A stretch of DNA of 41,381 bases from an uncultured Selenomonadaceae bacterium (GCA_905234505.1 CAJOIA010000021.1:1-41381), one strand, 5' to 3'. Positions 24,691-33,646 are shown, counted from the stretch's first letter. The notes: generated by a model from the letters alone, not told the origin. A program made the numbers and translations.

Positions 24691-24731
24691 AAACAAATCT
24701 GCGCGAATTGCATTAGCATAAAATTAATTTT

Positions 24732-26171
24732 TTAATAAGCGCCGCGCTCCTGCAAAACCGCTTTGACAGTTTTAAAAAGGTACATTAAATCAATCCAGAC
24801 AGACCAATTTCTGACGTACCAAGTATCCATTGCGACGCGCTCGGGGTAAGTTGTATCACTGCGCCCAGAAACTTGCCACATTCCGGTTATTCCAGGCAAA
24901 ACCATATAATATTCGCGGATATTATCGCCATAACGCGGAATTTCCTCATAAACAATCGGGCGCGGACCCACAAGGCTCATATCGCCGCGAATCACATTCC
25001 AAAGTTGCGGCAATTCGTCAAGGCTCGTTCGTCTCAAAAATCTGCCAAGTCGAGTAACGCGCGGGTCGTTCGTCAATTTAAAAGTGGACTCCCATTCTTG
25101 TTTAGCGGCGGGATTTTTTTTAAGATATTTTTTTAGCTCTTCCTGCGCGTCGGGTACCATCGTTTTAAATTTGTAGCAAGGAAATTTTTTGCCGTACATT
25201 CCAATGCGTTCATGAGCAAAGATAGGATTTCCGCGACTTTCAATCGCAACCGCTAAAGTTATTGAAATTAACAGCGGCGAAATTATCAGCCCTCCCACAA
25301 TCGTAAAAACTAAATCGAAAACGCGCTTGAAAATTCTATTTGACATACTCGAAAGATTATTGCGCAGGTTCAGCATTAAAATTTTTTCGCTAAACAAAAT
25401 CGAAGCGTCAACGCTAGCCATCGGCGTTCCAATCAAATCTGGTATAAATGAAATATTTTTAACGCGCGGCTGAATTTCCTTGATAATTTCTTGAAGTTGC
25501 TCTTTGCTTATGCCCGGCGCGGCTATTACCACAGTTTTAACCTTGCTCTTGCGAACAATTTTTTTAACTTCACTGAAGCCGCCGAGTATTTTAAATTCGC
25601 GCGGCAAATATTCCGAAACCGGATGATCATCAATCAGCCCGATAACGTCGTAGCGATAACCTAAATCTTCACGCCAAAATTTTATCACGCGCTCAGCCGT
25701 TAATCCTGCGCCGATCACTATTACCGGCTCGCTAAATAAATTTCTTAACTTCAAGATTTTCAGTACCGCGTATCGAATTATGCACACGTTAAACAAAATT
25801 AAAATCCCGAACAAAATTATAAATAGCCGTGACGCTTGGTCGCCCGCTTTTAAAAAATATATTAAAATTATGGACGCCATCCAGCCGTAAAATACCGAAA
25901 TGAAAATGTCGCGCATTGTTTCAACCACCGGCTTCATTTGCCGATATGTACGCGAATGACGCAGAAATATTAAAAATAATAGCGGAACCCACACAAAAAT
26001 ATAAATATTTGAATAGGCATAATAAACTTGATTCCAAAAATCGGCGGCATTCCTCAAAAAAAACGCTATGTACTCAGTTAATACAACGCCGATATAATCA
26101 AACAGCATAAATAACAACGTCGGTACAAATTCCGGCAATGTTTTTTGAGTTTTAGATTTCGGCGATTGCAT
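24732..26171 (-). CDS. undecaprenyl-phosphate sugar phosphotransferase (WbaP-like)
   Basis: 479 residues. Four or five N-terminal TM helices (about 15-135) are followed by a Rossmann-like CoA-binding-type domain (VIVIGAGLTAERVIKFWRED), another TM near 285, and the catalytic bacterial sugar transferase domain (about 275-479). The last has FKRVFDLVFT, HERIGMYGKKFPCYKFKTM, RRTSLDELPQLWNVIRGDMS, LVGPRP and LPGITGMWQVSGRS. It loads the first sugar phosphate onto undecaprenyl phosphate, initiating O-antigen or exopolysaccharide synthesis at the inner membrane. AGAGGAG precedes the ATG by 6 bases. A terminator-like hairpin lies just upstream, so it may be only partly read from the rimO side. No other glycan genes are in the window. 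Confidence 0.92.
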   Translation of the reverse strand: MQSPKSKTQKTLPEFVPTLLFMLFDYIGVVLTEYIAFFLRNAADFWNQVYYAYSNIYIFVWVPLLFLIFLRHSRTYRQMKPVVETMRDIFISVFYGWMASIILIYFLKAGDQASRLFIILFGILILFNVCIIRYAVLKILKLRNLFSEPVIVIGAGLTAERVIKFWREDLGYRYDVIGLIDDHPVSEYLPREFKILGGFSEVKKIVRKSKVKTVVIAAPGISKEQLQEIIKEIQPRVKNISFIPDLIGTPMASVDASILFSEKILMLNLRNNLSSMSNRIFKRVFDLVFTIVGGLIISPLLISITLAVAIESRGNPIFAHERIGMYGKKFPCYKFKTMVPDAQEELKKYLKKNPAAKQEWESTFKLTNDPRVTRLGRFLRRTSLDELPQLWNVIRGDMSLVGPRPIVYEEIPRYGDNIREYYMVLPGITGMWQVSGRSDTTYPERVAMDTWYVRNWSVWIDLMYLFKTVKAVLQERGAY

Positions 26172-26190
26172 GACAAGCTCCTCTTACAAT

Positions 26191-26226
26191 AAAAAAGCGG
26201 CGAAAAAGTTTAACCTTCTCCGTCGC
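26191..26226 (-). terminator. terminator-like hairpin between the VOC remnant and the sugar transferase gene
   Basis: On the minus strand GCGACGGAGAAG pairs imperfectly with CTTTTTCGCCGC and is followed by six T. It ends about 15 bases before the ribosome binding site of the sugar transferase gene. Confidence 0.55.
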
Positions 26227-26247
26227 ACAAAAAAATTCGGCAAAAAT

Positions 26248-26421
26248 TCACTCGGTAAATTCAAATTCATTATTTTCAAAGCCGATAATGCAACTCTCAT
26301 ATGTGGCAACAGTACGCATATTGTGATAAAGATTATTCGACTTAGCAGCAAAGTATTTAATGAAAAAATTTTTCGCGCCTTCCAAATCTTTGACATAAAT
26401 AGCAACGTGCTCAATTTTCAC
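26248..26421 (-). pseudogene. VOC (glyoxalase/bleomycin resistance) family protein, truncated
   Basis: 57 residues from GTG 26421 (GGAAGG 8 bases upstream) starting KIEHVAIYVKDLEGAKNFF. This is the typical first beta-alpha-beta of VOC proteins, which are normally about 115-130 residues. It stops at 26248 and only a terminator follows, so the second half, including the other metal ligands, is missing. The first metal-ligand position (His in IEHVAIYV) is kept. A remnant is most likely; a free-standing half-domain is possible but unusual. Confidence 0.6.
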
Positions 26422-26442
26422 GTTAAACACCTTCCAATAATT

Positions 26443-27009
26443 TTATTTATCTTTGAAAGTGGTAAGCGATTTTCTGAAGTTCATAAGATCTTCTTCGTCC
26501 AAATCATCTATAATAAGTTCAACTGAAACGCAACGCTTGCTTTTCGTGCGGAAGAATGTAAAAACTCTTTGCACATTGGCAGTCAGCACGCCTTCAACTT
26601 CGCCGCTGTCGCCTTTAACTTCAATTTCTTTCGCATTAATGAGCATAACGCCTTTGATGTCTTTGGTAATTTGATTAACGCCGACGTACTCATAAATATT
26701 TTCCGCGCGGAATTTATCAAGATATTCATTCAAAGTTTTTTCGCTGGCTTTGTTAAAATCTGGCGTGGTTTTATTATCGAAAGCGTCAAAAGTAACTTGA
26801 TAGCCGAAAGAGACCTCGCCATTGCGGCTGGCGAAAACTAAAAGCTCGCGCTTATTTTTCGTATCGACTTTGACCAGCGGCTTAACTGGACAAACTATCT
26901 TGTAGCCAAACGCTTTACTGGTGTATTCGTAAATCTCACTCTTAGCGGCAAGAGCCGTTGCAGAAAAGCACGTTAACAGCAATGTCACAATCAAAAAAAT
27001 TTTAAGCAT
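26443..27009 (-). CDS. exported protein of unknown function
   Basis: 188 residues. A signal peptide (LKIFLIVTLLLTCFSATALA) is followed by a mixed alpha/beta periplasmic domain starting EIYEYTSKAFGYKIVCPVKP, with one cysteine early and one late (KRCVSVELII). No motif ties it to a known enzyme. ATG 27009 follows GGAGTG by 8 bases. It lies 15 bases after pncC and continues the rimO-pncC operon. Confidence 0.65.
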   Translation of the reverse strand: MLKIFLIVTLLLTCFSATALAAKSEIYEYTSKAFGYKIVCPVKPLVKVDTKNKRELLVFASRNGEVSFGYQVTFDAFDNKTTPDFNKASEKTLNEYLDKFRAENIYEYVGVNQITKDIKGVMLINAKEIEVKGDSGEVEGVLTANVQRVFTFFRTKSKRCVSVELIIDDLDEEDLMNFRKSLTTFKDK

Positions 27010-27024
27010 CAAAAAATCACTCCA

Positions 27025-27501
27025 TTAAAAACTTTTTTCAAGCGTCAGGTAAACTTGAATCAAAACCAGTGCTGCGTCAACAACTTTTTGCTTAATTTCA
27101 GTGCGGTCTCCGTTAAAATTAAATTTTTTAATAGTGTCGCCGGTTGGACCGCTAACCGCCACATAAACCAATCCGACGGGCTTTTCAGCAGTTCCGCCGC
27201 CAGGTCCGGCAATTCCGGTAATGCTGACGCCAATTGTAGTTTGAAAAAGTTGCCTTATTCCAATCGCCATTGCAAGCGCTGTCTGCTCACTTACTGCGCC
27301 AAAAAGATTCAGCGTTTCTTCCTTGACGCCGAGCATATTTTTTTTAATATCGTTCGAATAAGCAACAATTGAACCTTGAAAATATTCAGAGCAACCCGCC
27401 ACGTCAGTTAATCGACTGGTCAAAAGTCCGCCCGTGCAAGATTCAGCGCACGAAAGAGTAAAGCCTTTTTCCTTAAGCATATTTCCAATTTCAGATTCCA
27501 T
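27025..27501 (-). CDS. pncC: nicotinamide-nucleotide amidohydrolase (PncC/CinA C-terminal domain)
   Basis: 158 residues, the stand-alone CinA_C enzyme that deamidates NMN to NaMN in NAD recycling. Family motifs: LSCAESCTGGLLTSRLTDVA with the catalytic Ser region, FQGSIVAYSNDIK, GAVSEQTALAMA and SITGIAGPGGGT near the substrate site. Length fits the short PncC form without the N-terminal CinA domain. ATG 27501 was preferred over GTG 27510, which is too close to the ribosome binding site AAGGAG. It sits between rimO (15-base gap) and the exported protein. Confidence 0.9.
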   Translation of the reverse strand: MESEIGNMLKEKGFTLSCAESCTGGLLTSRLTDVAGCSEYFQGSIVAYSNDIKKNMLGVKEETLNLFGAVSEQTALAMAIGIRQLFQTTIGVSITGIAGPGGGTAEKPVGLVYVAVSGPTGDTIKKFNFNGDRTEIKQKVVDAALVLIQVYLTLEKSF

Positions 27502-27516
27502 AAAATTCACGTCTCC

Positions 27517-28845
27517 TTAATCAATGCGTTCAGCCGCTAAATCGTAAACAAAGCCGTCCAGAACTTTCACCTTGACAATATCGCCAGCTTTGCTGCGCCT
27601 GTCATTTTCAATGTAAATTTGCCCGTCAACCTCCGGCGCCTCGCGATAAGAGCGACCTTCAACAACTTCTTCAACTTCAGCGTCGCGCCCTTCAATTAAA
27701 ACTTCCAATTCTTTGCCCTTCAAAGTTTCGTTGACTTCCTGCGAAATTAAACTTTGAATGCTCATTAATTCGTGATACCTCTCCTGCGCGACTTCTTCAG
27801 AAATTTGCCCGTCCATATTGTAAGCGGGCGTATCTTCTTCTGGCGAATAGACGAATACGCCAACTTTATCAAGGCGCTGTTCCTGCAAAAAATTTTTCAG
27901 AGTTTCAAATTCTTCATCAGTTTCACCAGGATAACCGACAATGAAAGTTGAGCGAATCGACACGCCAGGAATTTTCTCGCGCAGTTTTTTTAATAAAGTT
28001 TCAATCGACGCGCGCGTATCCGGTCTGTGCATGCGTTTCAAAACATTATCATCAGCGTGTTGCAAAGGCAAATCGACGTAGTTACAAATTTTCGTCTCAG
28101 TGGCGATTAAATCAATTAATTCATCTGTGAAACTCTGCGGATAAGCATACAAAATTCTAATCCAATGAATTTTTTCAACCTTAACAAGTTCACGCAACAA
28201 ATCAGCAAGTCGAACTTTGCCGTACAAATCGCGCCCGTAATTTGTGCTGTCCTGCGCGATTAAATTAATTTCCTTGACGCCTTCATTAGCAAGCCGCTCA
28301 ACTTCAGATTTAATATCTTCAATTGGGCGAGAAATTTGCCTGCCGCGAATCAGCGGAATTGCGCAAAATGCACAGCGATGATCGCAACCTTCAGCAATTT
28401 TTACATAAGCAGTATAATCGGGCGTAGTGCGAAGGCGCGGTGTTTTCGCGTCATAAATAATTTCCTTGTCGCCAATCAAAATAACGCGGTTGCCGTTCAA
28501 AGTTTCGTCGACCGCTTCAATAATTCTGTTCCAAGCGCCTGTGCCAATTATCGCGTCAATCTCCGGCATTTCGTCAAGCAATTCCTGTTTGTAGCGTTGA
28601 CCAAGACAACCTGCCACAATCAGCGATTTGCAATGACCGCTTGTCTTATATTCGGCAAAATTTAAAATCGTGGTTATAGATTCTTCCTTAGCCGAAGTAA
28701 TGAACGCGCAAGTATTCACAATCAAAATATCGGCGTCAGCAGGATTCGGCGTAATTGTCCAGCTGCGCTCATTTAAAATTCCAAGAATAACTTCAGTGTC
28801 AACAAGATTTTTCGCGCAGCCCAAGCTTATAATTCCAATTTTCAA
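27517..28845 (-). CDS. rimO: ribosomal protein S12 methylthiotransferase RimO
   Basis: 442 residues. An N-terminal UPF0004 domain has cluster cysteines C10, C46 and C80. A radical SAM core has C154-x3-C158-x2-C161 (GCDHRCAFCAIP), and a C-terminal TRAM domain follows (about 375-440). It methylthiolates an Asp of ribosomal protein S12. PLIRGRQISRP and the LYAYPQ motif favour RimO over MiaB. The start is TTG 28845 with AGAGGT 9 bases upstream. It is first in a likely operon with pncC and the exported protein. Confidence 0.95.
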   Translation of the reverse strand: MKIGIISLGCAKNLVDTEVILGILNERSWTITPNPADADILIVNTCAFITSAKEESITTILNFAEYKTSGHCKSLIVAGCLGQRYKQELLDEMPEIDAIIGTGAWNRIIEAVDETLNGNRVILIGDKEIIYDAKTPRLRTTPDYTAYVKIAEGCDHRCAFCAIPLIRGRQISRPIEDIKSEVERLANEGVKEINLIAQDSTNYGRDLYGKVRLADLLRELVKVEKIHWIRILYAYPQSFTDELIDLIATETKICNYVDLPLQHADDNVLKRMHRPDTRASIETLLKKLREKIPGVSIRSTFIVGYPGETDEEFETLKNFLQEQRLDKVGVFVYSPEEDTPAYNMDGQISEEVAQERYHELMSIQSLISQEVNETLKGKELEVLIEGRDAEVEEVVEGRSYREAPEVDGQIYIENDRRSKAGDIVKVKVLDGFVYDLAAERID

Positions 28846-28860
28846 ATTCGTAATACCTCT

Positions 28861-28937
28861 TTTTTAGTGGTTAGTGGGTAGTGAGTAGTGGATAGGGAAT
28901 AATTTCTAACCCCTAATCCCCAACCACTAATCACTAC
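28861..28937. repeat. imperfect palindrome made of TAGTGG-like units
   Basis: The left arm has repeated units close to TAGTGG (TTAGTGGTTAGTGGGTAG, then TGAGTAGTGGATAGG). The right arm, about 30 bases, is their imperfect complement (CCCCTAATCCCCAACC, then ACTAATCACTAC). It fills the gap between rimO and the upstream binding protein gene. Neither strand has the T-run of a terminator. Confidence 0.6.
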
Positions 28938-29941
28938 TTAAGTCTAACATCCTTGACCCAGCGGTCTAAAAATTCGTGGCGCTCTTCAGCAGTAAATTTC
29001 TGCGAATCGTCAAAAAGTACAAGATTTTTACCGGCAAAAGTTTTATACGCTAATGTCCGTGGATTCGTCGCAATGAAATAAAATCCATTTTTCTGCAGAG
29101 CAATTTGAGCATCGTCACTTAAAAGCCAGTCAGCAAATTTCGCCGCCGCTGAATTGTTTTTCGTAATTCCAACGCCTGTCAAAATGTAACTCGTGCCGTC
29201 CGCCGGATAAATTATTTTCAGCGGGTAATTATCCTGCATATAGCGCAAAGTTTCACTTTCAACCGCGATTGAAATATCAGCTTCGCCCATACCGGCTTGA
29301 CGCACCGGATTTGACAAAAATTTAGTGTACTGAACTACTTTAGGGTGAAGCCCGCTCAAAATTTCGTACGTTTCATATTCACCCAAATTACTAATCATCT
29401 GCAACATCAAATTTGAAGACGCGTCAGCCGCAAGAAAATCTGTAATTCCTATCCGCACTTTTCGCGCAGTGGACAAACTTTTCCAAGTATCGGGAATTTC
29501 GCTAAGCGTGCGCAGATAATCTTTATTCGCACAGAAAATAATCGGATCGTACCAAACGCCAATCCAGCGGTCGTGTTCGTCTTTGAAGTCAGTTTTAACC
29601 GCGTCGTTAATTTCGGAAATGTGCGGCGTCAACAAATTCATTTCAGCTGCTGTATTCAAAACTTTGCTGTCAGTTAAAATTAAATCGGCGGATTCGATTT
29701 GCGCCTTTTGAATTAATTCCGGCGCAGGAAGCGGGACAAAGTTTACGCGAACGTGATTTTCTCTTTCGTAGGTTTCAGACAAAATTGTCACGGTTTCAGC
29801 AGGCAAAGTCGTATAAGCTAAAAGTTCCTGCATTGGCACGGAGGAATTTTTTTCGTCAGCACCCGCAGGAAATGTTTTGCCAGCCACCGCCGCCATTACC
29901 AGCATGAACGCCGTTAAAAGTAAAATCGTATACCTCCGCAT
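28934..29941 (-). CDS. extracellular solute-binding protein, type 2 PBP (iron/thiamine-like)
   Basis: 335 residues. The signal peptide is MRRYTILLLTAFMLVMAAVA and no lipobox Cys follows. The body fits type 2 binding proteins of the FbpA/AfuA/ThiB group: LLAYTTLPAETVTILSETYE, ADLILTDSKVLNTAAEMNLL, GVWYDPIIFCANKDYL, then SAAAKFADWLLSDDAQIAL. Such proteins usually deliver Fe3+ or a small ligand to an ABC importer, but no permease or ATPase gene is adjacent. ATG 29941 follows GGAGGG; the frame extends upstream of it without a better start. Confidence 0.8.
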   Translation of the reverse strand: MRRYTILLLTAFMLVMAAVAGKTFPAGADEKNSSVPMQELLAYTTLPAETVTILSETYERENHVRVNFVPLPAPELIQKAQIESADLILTDSKVLNTAAEMNLLTPHISEINDAVKTDFKDEHDRWIGVWYDPIIFCANKDYLRTLSEIPDTWKSLSTARKVRIGITDFLAADASSNLMLQMISNLGEYETYEILSGLHPKVVQYTKFLSNPVRQAGMGEADISIAVESETLRYMQDNYPLKIIYPADGTSYILTGVGITKNNSAAAKFADWLLSDDAQIALQKNGFYFIATNPRTLAYKTFAGKNLVLFDDSQKFTAEERHEFLDRWVKDVRLK

Positions 29942-29974
29942 AAATTCTTCCCTCCATAAAAAATTTCCGCTGTT

Positions 29975-30003
29975 ATTATAGCTAACTTTCATATTAATTA
30001 CAA
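29975..30003 (-). promoter_or_regulatory. promoter of the solute-binding protein gene
   Basis: Minus strand: TTGTAA (30003-29998), a 17-base spacer and a perfect TATAAT (29980-29975), about 34 bases before the start codon. No Fur-like box is obvious. Confidence 0.65.
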
Positions 30004-30077
30004 GATTTAGCGGCAGGATTATTTTCAAAATTAGAGAATAGGAAATTCATAACAATTTTTTGAGGAGGTATCTGTAT

Positions 30078-31643
30078 ATGGCTGAAGCTGTTAAAAAACG
30101 CGGTGAAGATGTCAATACCCTGAAAGACAAATTCCACAAAGACGAGGTTGACGCCAAAGTTCGCGCAGCAATCCCTTACACTGGTCGTTGGCATAATCGT
30201 TTTCACGTTGACGCGCCTTTTTCGTTAATAAGCGATCCTAATGGCTTGTGCAACCTTAACGGCGAATATCATATTTTCTGCCAGTGGAATCCCATTCCGC
30301 AAAATCAAAATTGGCACAAAAATAAATCGTGGATGCATACCAAAACTCGCGACTTTATCAACTACAGTATGCCCGAACTTTCCTTGTGGCCGACTGACGA
30401 ACACGACAAAGACGGCTGTCATTCCGGTTGCGGCTTTGTTGAAGACGGCAAGCTTCGCGTTTTCTATACCTGCAATGCTCGCGACGATAATTACATTCGC
30501 ACGGTTGTTCAACGTTTCGGTACTTTGCAGGAAGATGGCTCTGTTGTCAAGGAAGAAATTCAACTTGTCGGCAATCCAGAAGGTTACACTGCGCATTTCA
30601 GAGATCCTAATTTCTTTTATCGCAATGGAGTTCGCTACTTTGCAATGGCAGCTCAACGAATGAGCGATTATCCGGCAAAAAGTTCACGCCCGACTAATGG
30701 TTGCGTTTTAATCTACAAAGAAAAATCTGAAGGCGGCTGGGATTTACTCGGCGAAGTCAAAACCGATTATTATGATTTCGGCTATATGTGGGAATGCCCG
30801 AACCTGCTGCAATTCGGCGACATGGACGTGCTGATTGTTTGCCCGCAAGGTGTACCGCACCAAGACTTGAAATATGAAAATCACTGCCTCGCCGGCTATT
30901 TTATCGGACATTTTTCAGTTGATAGCCTTGATATGATTCACGGCAAATTCCACGAACTCGACAAAGGCTTTGACTTCTATTCGCCTCAAGTTATCGCCAA
31001 TGAAGCGCGTCACATTTTGGTTGGCTGGATTGGAATGCCCGACCTTACTGATACAGTTGAATCCGCCAAAGACGGCTGGCTTTATACTTTGACAATGCCG
31101 CGTGAACTTATCCTGCACGAAGGCAAATTGCGTTATCGCCCCGTCGAAGAAATGAAAGCCCTCCGCAAAGATTTTCAGGATGTCGACGTATTCAACACCG
31201 CGAACATTTCAGCTAATCTTGCTACAGGCAGTGAATCCGACTTAAACGTTACATTCGGCGCTGCCCGCAAAGTCGAAATTGCTGTTAAATGGGGCGACGA
31301 AAAATTCACCATGACCTATGACCGCGATACTCAGACAATTTTACTTGATAGGCGCGGAATGAAATTGGGCGGCAGAGGCATTCGCAAATTCACGGACGGC
31401 AAGAATACTGACGTTGAATTGGGATTCCGCAAGTTTAAACTTTTCGCCAATCTCGATTTGCAGTTTAGATTGTTTGTAGATAGATCTGCTATCGAAGTTT
31501 TCCTGCAAAATGGCGAGGAAGCTTGCAGTATGCTGATTTATCCGGAAAGTGACGTTGCGCCCAAACTCGAAATTAACGGCGACGCTCCGCTTGAAAAAGT
31601 TTCCGGCAAAATTTATGAACTTGGTGAATTGAGCTATAAATAA
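30078..31643 (+). CDS. scrB: GH32 sucrose-6-phosphate hydrolase / beta-fructofuranosidase
   Basis: 521 residues, no signal peptide, so cytosolic. The GH32 triad is complete: nucleophile D53 in SDPNG (most relatives have NDPNG), R175-D176-P177 in FRDPN as transition-state stabiliser, and acid/base E239 in WECPN. A C-terminal beta-sandwich follows, with FRLFVDRSAIEVFLQNGEE. It hydrolyses sucrose, sucrose-6-phosphate or short fructans. ATG 30078 lies 8 bases after GAGGAGGT. No PTS, permease, fructokinase or regulator is next to it; it ends at a strong terminator. The symbol is given by family resemblance; substrate phosphorylation state is not determined. Confidence 0.88.
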   Translation: MAEAVKKRGEDVNTLKDKFHKDEVDAKVRAAIPYTGRWHNRFHVDAPFSLISDPNGLCNLNGEYHIFCQWNPIPQNQNWHKNKSWMHTKTRDFINYSMPELSLWPTDEHDKDGCHSGCGFVEDGKLRVFYTCNARDDNYIRTVVQRFGTLQEDGSVVKEEIQLVGNPEGYTAHFRDPNFFYRNGVRYFAMAAQRMSDYPAKSSRPTNGCVLIYKEKSEGGWDLLGEVKTDYYDFGYMWECPNLLQFGDMDVLIVCPQGVPHQDLKYENHCLAGYFIGHFSVDSLDMIHGKFHELDKGFDFYSPQVIANEARHILVGWIGMPDLTDTVESAKDGWLYTLTMPRELILHEGKLRYRPVEEMKALRKDFQDVDVFNTANISANLATGSESDLNVTFGAARKVEIAVKWGDEKFTMTYDRDTQTILLDRRGMKLGGRGIRKFTDGKNTDVELGFRKFKLFANLDLQFRLFVDRSAIEVFLQNGEEACSMLIYPESDVAPKLEINGDAPLEKVSGKIYELGELSYK

Positions 31644-31692
31644 AAACCCATCTGTGTTGATAATTCGTTATATCTAAATAGCTTTATTACAC

Positions 31693-31721
31693 AAAAAAAG
31701 AGGCGCGCAAGGACGCGCGCC
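31693..31721 (-). terminator. terminator after the HPt gene
   Basis: Minus strand GGCGCGC pairs with GCGCGCC around the loop GTCCTT (arms 31721-31715 and 31708-31702), followed by TC and seven T (31699-31693). It is the proximal part of the second composite element. Confidence 0.8.
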
Positions 31722-31811
31722 GCCCCGCGCCGAGTCGCGTGATGCGACTCTTGCGCGAAGATTTTCTTTCTTTGTACTAAAGAGCACGCTTTGCTTTCGC
31801 AAACCGCGCAA

Positions 31812-31850
31812 GCGTTTCTTTCTTTCCTAAAAGAAGGAAACGCGTTTTTT
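31812..31850 (+). terminator. terminator of scrB
   Basis: GCGTTTCTTTCTTT (31812-31825) pairs over 14 positions, one of them G-U, with AAAGAAGGAAACGC (31830-31843) around CCTA. GTTTTTT follows. It lies about 170 bases after the scrB stop; 31644-31692 between them shows nothing recognisable. Confidence 0.75.
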
Positions 31851-31860
31851 ATTGCATTTT

Positions 31861-32199
31861 TTAAATCATAGCCAAGAGCTGATTGCGAAGATCCAGAATC
31901 GGCTTGTACATTTCCACATAATCAGCTTCTTTGCCTGCGCGAAGCATTTCAGTCATATCAGCGAGTGGATTATAAATCGGAGTGAGCGCCAAGTTGCCAA
32001 GAACGCCCTTTAAAGCATGAGACGCTTCAAATGCTTCACTGGTATTGCCACTTTCAAGAGCATTGCCGAGTTTATCGAATTGGTCGCTGGACAAGCCCAT
32101 TTTGAGCATGCGAAAGTAAAATTTTTCGTTGTTCATACAACGCGTCAGACCTTCTTTAGTATTCACTCCAAATTCATTGAGTTTCTCGATTGTAAGCAT
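31861..32199 (-). CDS. histidine phosphotransfer (HPt) domain protein
   Basis: 112 residues, a single HPt four-helix domain. The phosphorylated histidine is H61 in ASHALKGVLGNLAL, with the Lys and Gly that normally surround it. It relays phosphate between receiver domains. ATG 32199 follows AAAGGTGA by 6 bases. It is divergent from a REC-GGDEF response regulator 113 bases away, an obvious candidate partner. No histidine kinase is in the window. Confidence 0.88.
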   Translation of the reverse strand: MLTIEKLNEFGVNTKEGLTRCMNNEKFYFRMLKMGLSSDQFDKLGNALESGNTSEAFEASHALKGVLGNLALTPIYNPLADMTEMLRAGKEADYVEMYKPILDLRNQLLAMI

Positions 32200-32312
32200 A
32201 AAAATCACCTTTCAAAAAATATTAGAAGTGCTATAATAAACACCACTATAAAGAATAAGTTATCTATACCTCAAAAAAATATTAGAGGGTAGGCAATAAA
32301 GGAGTTGGTTTT

Positions 32313-33626
32313 ATGAAAAAAATTCTTATCGTCGACGATATGATGGTATCGTTGATGATGACGGAAAATATGTTAGCCGACCAGTATGAAACTTTTTGCG
32401 CGTCTTCAGGAAAAGAAGCGATTGAAATTTATAGAAAAGAACTTCCCGATATGGTTTTGTCAGATTTGCGTATGCCTGGAATGAGCGGTTACGAACTTCA
32501 ACTTGCCTTGCAGGAAGAATATCATAAAATTATTCCATTTATGTTTATGACTGCGGATCATGATGAAGAAACTGAAAGCAAGGGTTTTGACAACGGCGCG
32601 ATGGATTTTATTCGCAAACCTTTTCGTCCGGATGTTTTATTGCGCCGCGTCGCCAATATTATGCATAACGTGGAACAAGTGCAAAGCCTTAAAAAAGACG
32701 CCGAAACCGACGCTTTGACTGGACTTTTGAATAAGGCTTCATCAGAAAAAGAACTGACCAAACTGTGCAAAACTAACGCCGGCGCTCTTATGATGATTGA
32801 TTTGGATAGTTTTAAATTGGTCAACGATATTCACGGGCACGCGATGGGCGATAAAGTTTTAATTACTTTCGCTGATATTTTACGCGCCGCTGTTCGTTCC
32901 TCTGATTTACTTGGAAGAATGGGCGGCGATGAATTTATTGCTTTTTGTCACGGTATTCATGAAGAATCTTCCGTTGCCCAAAAGGCTAAGTTTATCAATG
33001 AGCGCGTCACCGAAACCGCAAAAAAATTAATGGGAGAAAATATGAATATCCCTCTTGGCGCGTCAATCGGTTGTGTATTTATTCCAATGAGCGGCACAGA
33101 TTTTCCGGAGCTTTACAAAAAAGCCGATAAAGCGCTGTACGTTGTCAAGCAGAACGGCAAGCACGGCTACAATATTTACACCGAAGAAACGCATGAAAGC
33201 GCTCCGACTGATGCCATTAATATTGAGCAAGTTGAAATGATTTTAAATGAGCGCAACCCAGAAGATGGCGCACTTATTTTGCCGTTTGAAAGTTTTCGCA
33301 CAGTTTACCGCTTTCTTAAACGTACACGCGGCTTTTATAGCAAAAATACTTGTCTTGTCAGTTTCGCGCTCAAACGTCACAAGGAAGGCGGCAAAATCAC
33401 CTTAGCCCAAGCTATGGAGCAGTTTATTGAGATTTTGCAAAACACCTTACGTCAAGGCGATGTCCTTACTAAAAACGGCAACAATCAAATTCTCGTGCTT
33501 CTCACAAATACTGACGCTCAGCGCAATGTGACCAGTGCAGTTAACCGCATAAATAAAAATTGGAGCACTGCTGAGGGCGGAACATATTTTTGGTTTAATT
33601 ATGAATGGCTTGTTATGGATAGATAA
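32313..33626 (+). CDS. response regulator: REC + GGDEF diguanylate cyclase + degenerate C-terminal cyclase-like domain
   Basis: 437 residues. The receiver domain (1-120) has the acidic pocket VDDM, phosphoacceptor D51 (LSDLRMPG) and IRKPF. A GGDEF domain (about 130-290) has the intact active site at 204-208 and RSSD five residues before it, so c-di-GMP synthesis with product inhibition is expected. The last 140 residues look like a second cyclase-type fold in which the active-site position reads KNGNNQILVLL, so it should be inactive. The layout recalls PleD, with one of two similar domains dead. AAGGAG precedes the ATG. TATAAT at 32232-32237 may be its -10 box. Confidence 0.9.
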   Translation: MKKILIVDDMMVSLMMTENMLADQYETFCASSGKEAIEIYRKELPDMVLSDLRMPGMSGYELQLALQEEYHKIIPFMFMTADHDEETESKGFDNGAMDFIRKPFRPDVLLRRVANIMHNVEQVQSLKKDAETDALTGLLNKASSEKELTKLCKTNAGALMMIDLDSFKLVNDIHGHAMGDKVLITFADILRAAVRSSDLLGRMGGDEFIAFCHGIHEESSVAQKAKFINERVTETAKKLMGENMNIPLGASIGCVFIPMSGTDFPELYKKADKALYVVKQNGKHGYNIYTEETHESAPTDAINIEQVEMILNERNPEDGALILPFESFRTVYRFLKRTRGFYSKNTCLVSFALKRHKEGGKITLAQAMEQFIEILQNTLRQGDVLTKNGNNQILVLLTNTDAQRNVTSAVNRINKNWSTAEGGTYFWFNYEWLVMDR

Positions 33627-33646
33627 CGCGCTTATTGCAGATAATA

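Larger units (their letters stand above)
31693..31850. repeat. composite structured intergenic element, copy 2
   Basis: Between the convergent scrB and HPt genes, in the same order as at 8838-9010: an A-run with the hairpin GGCGCGC-AAGGAC-GCGCGCC; a two-stem structure CGCGC-C-GAGTCGC-GTGAT-GCGACTC-TT-GCGCG (31726-31757); TTTTCTTTCTTTG; and a long T-rich hairpin (31812-31850). The stems differ from copy 1 but pair just as well, while the loop AAGGAY, the single C, the TT bulge and the flanking strings are kept. Confidence 0.65.
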
